Below, piece after piece: positions 8,901 through 11,184 of a stretch of 11,184 nucleotides of DNA. Position numbers and translations under genes: made by a program. Under the pieces are notes generated by a model. The model was not told where the DNA came from. It was given only the letters and a program-made list of their open reading frames with translations, and searched no databases. The DNA comes from Polaromonas sp. (GTDB taxonomy: Bacteria; Pseudomonadota; Gammaproteobacteria; Burkholderiales; Burkholderiaceae_C), in assembly GCA_026786065.1 (NCBI GenBank), contig JAJAYS010000262.1, forward strand, positions 1-11,184. The letters are read 5' to 3'. How positions within the stretch are numbered: position 1 is the stretch's first letter; every line of letters begins with the position of its first letter.

Positions 8901-8980
8901 GGCTCCGGGTCGGGCTCCAGGTTGGGCTCTCGCAAAGCGCTTTCGGCTCCCGCAAAGCCGGGTGACGTCAAGAGACTCAT
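2870..8980 (-). CDS. Giant GMC oxidoreductase / alpha-beta hydrolase / PhoD-like phosphatase fusion protein (2036 aa)
   Basis: Four parts are visible. (1) Residues 68-700 form a cholesterol-oxidase-like GMC flavoprotein: FAD motif VGSGYGAS at 74-81, SGLGGGSLINAG at 156-167, catalytic H623 in HPLGGCAMG and N675 in GSLGANPLLT. A ferredoxin-like CX2CX2CX3C lies at C270/C273/C276/C280. (2) Residues 715-1045 are unassigned. (3) Residues 1046-1438 form an alpha/beta hydrolase: HGYSASG at 1090-1096, nucleophile elbow AHCIG with C1168 in place of Ser, likely His H1418 in LEHQD, acid probably D1390. (4) After a linker (1439-1465) and a region at 1466-1640 of possible PhoD N-terminal type, 1641-1960 is a PhoD-like metallophosphoesterase: GSCRYP, GDQIYAD (D1683), LLDDHEMVDNW (D1730/D1731/H1732/N1737) and LSGDEH (D1901/H1903). 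The N-terminus is acidic and Pro-rich, with no Sec or Tat signal visible. ATG 8980 is preceded by AAGGAG with 5-nt spacing and overlaps the kinase stop. GMC-hydrolase fusions are known in bacteria; I do not recall this three-enzyme form. Substrate unknown, possibly sterol- or lipid-like. Confidence 0.92.
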   Translation of the reverse strand: MSLLTSPGFAGAESALREPNLEPDPEPEPAGNTAPGSGGEGADPRRTRSLSIGLVDLATRLRKKPETIFDVVIVGSGYGASVAAQQLAGLESSKGSVSICVLERGAEYLPGMFPSALGDMPAHTRFSAQASGRVMGNREGLFDLRLGADVSALVASGLGGGSLINAGVLLEPDGPSLHASLPPTAATDLEKKFLAEAKHLLLGSPPPGGSHTITGSPMYRNKGYPLKFHRLQDLGTGQPAGDKLVSRPAVMSVAMRARNPDAHSVDLNACNGCGDCMTGCNVGAKASLDTNLLAQAKKAGAELVTGAAVLSLARVAGAVRPPGGASAPLEAIDAGESDDAGGFWELDVVHTSPALQRREASPLKIKARRVILAAGALGSPEILLRSRNERLSFSSRLGEKFSCNGDNIAAVHRLPADAPSPAGPGTQGLEQSALKPAHSTADENQALGARQVGPTITNLLQVPAAGERKDFWIQEFAVPAPLKRLFAEVVTTGRVLADLQKADMSGHGAETDGDTDPCAVDDAAVESTLMVGLIGHDSAEGSLHLPLPQVLDRLEQHQEGSIQIVWPQARHGMQLHAAHKKLEDLCGKAFPGATVIANPLWRLLPETLEDLVSQPLGPVLTVHPLGGCAMGTDATLGVVNEFGEVFNAAGASPTEVFDGLVVLDGSVIGGSLGANPLLTIAALALRAVGHLQTRWGFEEFAEPACLERRPVAAAAQPTYTVPPIDTKVGVVERLWGHVELQITSLQAAPFLFELTLAYQPVGLRSLMKLWGGRELQVDENRSYLRLYDSGAWDPQTRRFASDLRRFKTDDERVKDVVLEARLSGRLKFLAREKSSGLGRCRRALWAFLQNRGKRDIWQELTAFFKGTRTLSAWAPTVQKGLFAGAFALMGRIIDAVKLATRAGEVRRLNYALNLGEVRLVRAGAVADALAAALPGKQVLGEKRLTYNRRGNPWAQLTTLELTGFAPLTKRSNRRLRLDAQYMVQTNLPLIELTAQQNKVNSLLDMASFGLFVTRIMLQIHLWSFRKPDAAQPRIVQRLPGALPGLPPPELTHLTVGHHRKTDEPITVRLARYRPAAGASVGALPPLVMIHGYSASGTTFAHPSLQPSAARYFCDQGREVWVIDLRTSAGMPTAIQPWAMEEVALIDIPAALLHIKNVTGQRVDVVAHCIGAAMLGMALLTDARAIRNATVQLGVDTWIPAPQLGVLTAFNGAGGAGKPHPTVNSVVLSQKGPLLRYTEENIFRAHLMRGLRRWLVPDGYQFEAKADPGLADQLLDRLLASLHYEDAEFDVENPPGFSSRTPWTAARHRIDALFGRVFAARNLSCETLEAIDDFFGPVNIDTVSQTIHFVRFSCITNQRGRGEFVTLANLRSRWSGIPTLSLHGAGNGLADVSTQSLLHTNFAAAGIALSQEVYPDLEHQDMWIGRTSERVFGDIENFLKTKKSRGQNRPARTAPAANQAGGAATSAWHFELPWIGPRLSVEQGAVVLHALSSPRFGVARLVLVPVGVGAAPAAFARCGALLPSVDGDSRNWVTVGLTRSLVEPPNELPLGWFAVMAYDRDQTTLSEADTAIAVAHPPGNGVQTNAALDAAGLLPNQPLVEPDPTGLVAALDAWLAVSPPDLELALVRTVHVQRQLKSPPETFEFALGSCRYPAGLPDQKLAEFALNQLAAECDRLSFAIFCGDQIYADATAGAMDPTRRDERYDLPYEMAFRAAPMRSIARAMPIYTLLDDHEMVDNWEPSAPTSRRAARKEGKLRGQALNAFFKYQRMQSKPAARGAARERRTSMQFDHGCASFFFLDTRSQRQYRKPGNPNANGLFAVGERALLEAWLIAKPDRVRFIVTPALVLPRRLGALNSGPNHANRADHAARSDGWEGYPGDLQALLAFIAIKEIENVVFLSGDEHLGCVAIADLSGVKPCGGVARARIVSIHASGLYAPFPFANSRAQDFVQGIDCFSVGAVQCIATARFTPPGSLYARLRVQIRGGTPSVGFKFCGAGQGLEFDNLLSADAPAWFQHQSQSQPQPAVVAAIPTAAAR
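2910..2933. repeat. Hexanucleotide tandem repeat, four units of GRCTGA
   Basis: The units are GGCTGA, GGCTGA, GACTGA and GACTGA. The stop codon of the plus-strand regulator (TGA 2913-2915) lies in the first unit. On the minus strand the same repeat encodes alternating Ser/Pro-Gln residues near position 2016-2024 of the giant protein. Gain or loss of whole units keeps both frames, so the tail length of the giant protein may vary between strains. Confidence 0.7.
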
Positions 8981-10728
8981 GTCCGCTCCTTGGCTTGCTC
9001 GATGTGGCGCATCAGCTCGTCGAGCGCTACCGGTTTGTGCAGCAGCGGAATCTGCGCCGCATGGGCCTGCTTCAGGCGGTCGGGCGCGGTGTCACCGCTG
9101 ATCAGCAACGCATACAGGCCGGGGCAGATCGCCAGGCACTGGCGGATCACATCGATGCCGTCGGCGCGGTCCCGCAAGCGAAAGTCGGAAATCACCATGT
9201 CCAGGCTCCCGGCGCGCGCATGCCGCTCGGCCTGGGCCGCACCATCGGCCAGCAGGACCTCGCAGCCAAGCTCTTCGAGCAACACCCGCATGCCTTCGCG
9301 CACTGCGACCTCATCGTCCACCACCAGCACGCGCACGCTGCCCACATTGACAAGGGCCGCCAGCGTAGCCACTGGCAAGGCCAAGGGCGCATCGACTGCG
9401 CGCATTGTCAAAGTAAAGCAAGTGCCCCGGCCAAACTCCGACCGCATCTCCAGCTGGATGTCGAGAAGGCCGCATAAGCGCTGAACGATCGCCAGCCCCA
9501 ATCCGAGGCCTTTCGAGCGGTCGCGCTCCGGGTTCTCGACCTGGTAGAACTCCTGAAACACCCTTTGCTGGTCGGCCATTGGGATGCCGACGCCGGTGTC
9601 GGCCACCTCTATCAGCACCTGGCGGTTGTGCTTTTTCACTGAAACCGCTATGCCGCCGGACGAGGTGAACTTCAGCGCGTTGCCCGTCAGGTTGCCAACA
9701 ATGCGCAGCAACAAATTGGCGTCGGTCGTCGCATGAACCGGGCCGTCGCTGTGAAACCGCATCTTCAGGCCCTTTTGACTGGCCGTGGCCTCAATGGCCG
9801 CCACATGCGCCCGGAGGATCTCATCGACAGATTCAACACGAACCTCGGGTTTCACTATGCCGGCGTCCAGCCGCGACACGTCCAGCAGTCCGTCAAGCTG
9901 CCCCGACAACGACTGGCTCACCGTCCCGAGCATCTGCACAATTTCTGCGCTGCGCGGGTCGAGCTTGCGCAGGCCCATTGCGGCCACCAGCACGCTGATG
10001 GTGTGCAGCGGCTGGCGCAGGTCGTGGCTGGCAGCCGCCAGAAAGCGTGTCTTGGCCTGGCTGGCCTCCTCGGCGCTTTCCAGCGCCTTGGCCATGCGCG
10101 CATTCAGCTCCGTCTCGGTAAAACGAATGCGGCAGGACTCGTCGAAGATCCGGAACGCATCGCGTCCCAGCGCAACCAGAAAACCGATGTAGATCAGCAA
10201 AAGGCCACCCATTCCGCGGCCGACCCACAGGTCCTCTCCGGTCGTTGCCGTCAGCGCCCACGCGGCGCTCAAGGCCAGCAGAATCGGCCCGGCAAACCAT
10301 AAAAATATGCTGCGGTAACCGCTGGTGCTCGACACCGACGCGGTGGAGACGGCGATCAGCACTGTTGAGACGAATGCCCGATCAACATCGGTCAGCTGAC
10401 CAAAGGCGAGCAGCGGCAGCGCAAGCCCCACGCCACTAAGAAGCATCAGGGACGACAACGCCACCAGCGGCGCCTCGCCCCTGCCAACCAGACGGTCGGT
10501 GAAGGCGATGCGCACGCCGGTCAGAACCATAAAAAAGCCGGCCCATATCGACGGCCATGCGCCTTCGACGCGCAGTGTCAACATCAGAAAAATTGCGGCG
10601 GCGCACAGAAAAATACCGCCCTGCGCGCGTTTGTTCTGACGCAGGAAGAGTGCGATGTATTGGTCCTGAACGAGTTTCGCTTGGGGCGAAATCGGGTGCG
10701 CGGTTGAAGGAGCTGTAAGCAAAAGCAT
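8977..10728 (-). CDS. Hybrid sensor histidine kinase with six-TM N-terminus and C-terminal receiver
   Basis: A 583-residue inner-membrane kinase. Six hydrophobic segments lie near residues 37-54, 58-76, 86-109, 118-135, 140-160 and 173-189, with no large periplasmic loop, so the signal is probably sensed within or near the membrane. A short coiled stretch (about 200-226) leads to the HisKA domain with phospho-acceptor H235 in SHDLRQPLH. The ATPase domain carries N350 (GNLTGNALKFT), D377 (DTGVGIP) and KGLGLGLAI at 406-414. The receiver spans 465-580, with D471/D472, phosphoacceptor D515, S544 and K565. A separate HPt domain is not present. The stop TGA overlaps the start of the giant gene (ATGA), indicating one operon with coupled translation. 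No good Shine-Dalgarno precedes ATG 10728, and the next in-frame Met falls inside the first TM segment, so 10728 is preferred. The regulator at 2289-2915 is the likely output partner; the ligand is unknown. Confidence 0.94.
   Translation of the reverse strand: MLLLTAPSTAHPISPQAKLVQDQYIALFLRQNKRAQGGIFLCAAAIFLMLTLRVEGAWPSIWAGFFMVLTGVRIAFTDRLVGRGEAPLVALSSLMLLSGVGLALPLLAFGQLTDVDRAFVSTVLIAVSTASVSSTSGYRSIFLWFAGPILLALSAAWALTATTGEDLWVGRGMGGLLLIYIGFLVALGRDAFRIFDESCRIRFTETELNARMAKALESAEEASQAKTRFLAAASHDLRQPLHTISVLVAAMGLRKLDPRSAEIVQMLGTVSQSLSGQLDGLLDVSRLDAGIVKPEVRVESVDEILRAHVAAIEATASQKGLKMRFHSDGPVHATTDANLLLRIVGNLTGNALKFTSSGGIAVSVKKHNRQVLIEVADTGVGIPMADQQRVFQEFYQVENPERDRSKGLGLGLAIVQRLCGLLDIQLEMRSEFGRGTCFTLTMRAVDAPLALPVATLAALVNVGSVRVLVVDDEVAVREGMRVLLEELGCEVLLADGAAQAERHARAGSLDMVISDFRLRDRADGIDVIRQCLAICPGLYALLISGDTAPDRLKQAHAAQIPLLHKPVALDELMRHIEQAKERT
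8986..8991 (-). promoter_or_regulatory. Ribosome binding site of the giant fusion gene
   Basis: AAGGAG on the minus strand lies 5 nt before the ATG at 8980. It sits within the last codons of the kinase gene. It is the strongest Shine-Dalgarno in the window and decides the start of the fusion protein. Confidence 0.85.
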
Positions 10729-10734
10729 CGCCTG

Positions 10735-10762
10735 AGCGTAGCGCTGCGAGGCGGTCTGTCAA
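10735..10762 (-). promoter_or_regulatory. Candidate sigma-70 promoter of the kinase-fusion operon
   Basis: On the minus strand, a consensus -35 box TTGACA (10762-10757) is followed after 16 bp by TACGCT (10740-10735), which keeps the three most important -10 positions. Transcription would begin about 7 nt downstream, at or next to the ATG at 10728, giving an almost leaderless mRNA. That fits the absence of a clear Shine-Dalgarno. It is a prediction from sequence only. Confidence 0.45.
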
Positions 10763-10849
10763 TCAACCGGATGGGCGATGCTGCAGACCGGGTTTTGAGG
10801 CCGCCGCCTGGCCCGGGTTGCTTCACTTGAGCAGCGCAGTCGTCGCGTA

Positions 10850-10917
10850 GTCGCTATGTATTTTATAGCTGCTTACGCCGGTATTTACTGGCTATTAGCC
10901 GGTTTTATCTTAAATTT
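10850..10917. repeat. 68-bp dispersed repeat, copy 2 (intergenic)
   Basis: Same length and same orientation as the copy at 661-728, with shared blocks GCTATG, ATAGCTGCTT, GTATTT, CTGG, AGC and CTTAAATTT. The left-end inverted repeat is kept as GCTAT ... ATAGC although the bases between differ, which suggests the stem matters. This copy is non-coding and lies upstream of both divergent genes, where it could affect expression of either. Confidence 0.8.
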
Positions 10918-11018
10918 CTCAGGAGAGCGGGGGGAGTTGCGCCGTCGCTGCTCCCGGCCTCGGTCGCCTCGTACCCGGGGACCAACCCTCCCACCCCCCA
11001 TTTGGGTGATGCCGACCT

Positions 11019-11034
11019 GTAAGAAATTTCTTAC
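11019..11034. promoter_or_regulatory. Perfect 16-bp palindrome, candidate operator upstream of the lipoprotein gene
   Basis: GTAAGAAATTTCTTAC reads the same on both strands. It ends 34 bp before the lipoprotein ATG, a usual position for an operator overlapping or just downstream of a promoter. It is AT-rich within GC-rich flanks. The binding protein is not known, and the gap-free symmetry argues for a dimeric DNA-binding protein rather than an RNA hairpin. Confidence 0.5.
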
Positions 11035-11068
11035 CTTCATTTTCTTGTTCACCTACTGGAAGAGCTTC

Positions 11069-11184
11069 ATGAAACCTTCGATTCGGCGCACTGCGCTGGC
11101 GTTAGCGGGCCTGTGCCTGCTGTCGGTTTACGGCTGCGGTGGCGGTGGTGGTGGCGTGGGAAGCAGTCCCGCCGTGCCCGCTCC
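11069..11184 (+). CDS. Putative lipoprotein, 5' end only (cut by right window edge)
   Basis: Only the first 38 codons are present. They encode a typical lipoprotein signal: positive start MKPSIRR, hydrophobic core ALALAGLCLL, and lipobox-like VYGC, with lipidated Cys expected at residue 23. A run of six glycines follows and then a Ser/Pro-rich stretch, a tether often seen in Burkholderiales lipoproteins. A Shine-Dalgarno-like GGAAGAG (11058-11064) lies 4 nt before ATG 11069. The mature domain lies outside the window, so the function is unknown. It is transcribed divergently from the kinase operon. Confidence 0.8.
   Translation, partial: MKPSIRRTALALAGLCLLSVYGCGGGGGGVGSSPAVPA

Larger units (their letters stand above)
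10763..11068. other. Divergent non-coding region between the kinase and the lipoprotein gene
   Basis: About 306 bp without a credible gene. From left to right it holds a GC-rich stretch (to about 10845), dispersed repeat copy 2 (10850-10917), a G-run followed by GC-rich sequence with a weak GGGAG/CTCCC inverted repeat (10932-10936 with 10951-10955), a C-rich tract ending in CCCATTTGGG near 11005, and a perfect 16-bp palindrome (11019-11034). No T-rich terminator was seen. Confidence 0.7.

Noticed and set aside
7745..8965. 406-codon open frame on the plus strand, and others at 4079-5152, 6743-7681 and 3191-4078
   Set aside because: All lie antisense to the giant gene, whose motifs are intact across the same DNA. 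The translations show no recognisable domain and have the Arg/Gln/His-rich look of GC-rich shadow frames.
2870..8980. The giant gene as an artefact of frameshift or joined genes
   Set aside because: One frame runs through 2036 codons with a strong ribosome site, intact motifs in every part and plausible linkers. No internal ribosome site with a clear start at the hydrolase or PhoD junction was noticed.
10932..10955. GGGAG/CTCCC hairpin as a terminator
   Set aside because: Five base pairs with a 14-nt loop and no T-run on either strand, and no gene ends here.

Overview
The window looks like a chromosomal segment of a GC-rich betaproteobacterium, most likely Burkholderiales/Comamonadaceae (Polaromonas/Rhodoferax/Variovorax-like). 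The basis is the strong third-position GC bias, the family character of the proteins (hybrid kinase with an SHDLRQPLH H-box, NarL-type regulator, poly-Gly lipoprotein), and two copies of a 68-bp AT-richer dispersed repeat of a type I recall from Comamonadaceae genomes. No tRNA, rRNA, CRISPR array, insertion sequence or phage gene was seen.

Layout. Positions 1-860 (minus): a 3-hydroxyisobutyrate dehydrogenase-family reductase cut by the left edge. It starts at a TTG that overlaps the stop of the upstream rodA gene (857-2011, minus). One copy of the dispersed repeat is translated in frame inside this reductase. Positions 2012-2288: a divergent intergenic region with two adjacent perfect dyads. 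Positions 2289-2915 (plus): a NarL/FixJ-type response regulator. Positions 2870-8980 (minus): a 2036-residue multidomain protein that overlaps the regulator tail to tail by 46 bp. Positions 8977-10728 (minus): a six-TM hybrid sensor histidine kinase whose stop overlaps the start of the giant gene (ATGA). Positions 10763-11068: a non-coding region with the second repeat copy and a perfect 16-bp palindrome. Positions 11069-11184 (plus): the start of a lipoprotein gene cut by the right edge.

The striking element is the giant protein. One uninterrupted reading frame joins a cholesterol-oxidase-like GMC flavoprotein oxidoreductase with a ferredoxin-like Cys cluster, an unassigned middle region, an alpha/beta hydrolase whose nucleophile elbow carries Cys instead of Ser, and a PhoD-like metallophosphoesterase. 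No signal peptide is visible. It is translationally coupled to the hybrid kinase, and a stand-alone response regulator of the type that usually partners such kinases lies at its other end. My inference is that the three genes form one unit: a membrane sensor, a regulator, and a multi-step enzyme that may oxidise, hydrolyse and dephosphorylate a hydrophobic alcohol, sterol-like or phospholipid-like substrate. The substrate is not known from the sequence.

The rodA-reductase pair on the left appears functionally separate (cell elongation and small-molecule metabolism). Its linkage to rodA without a visible PBP2 gene is unusual compared with classic mrdA-mrdB order.
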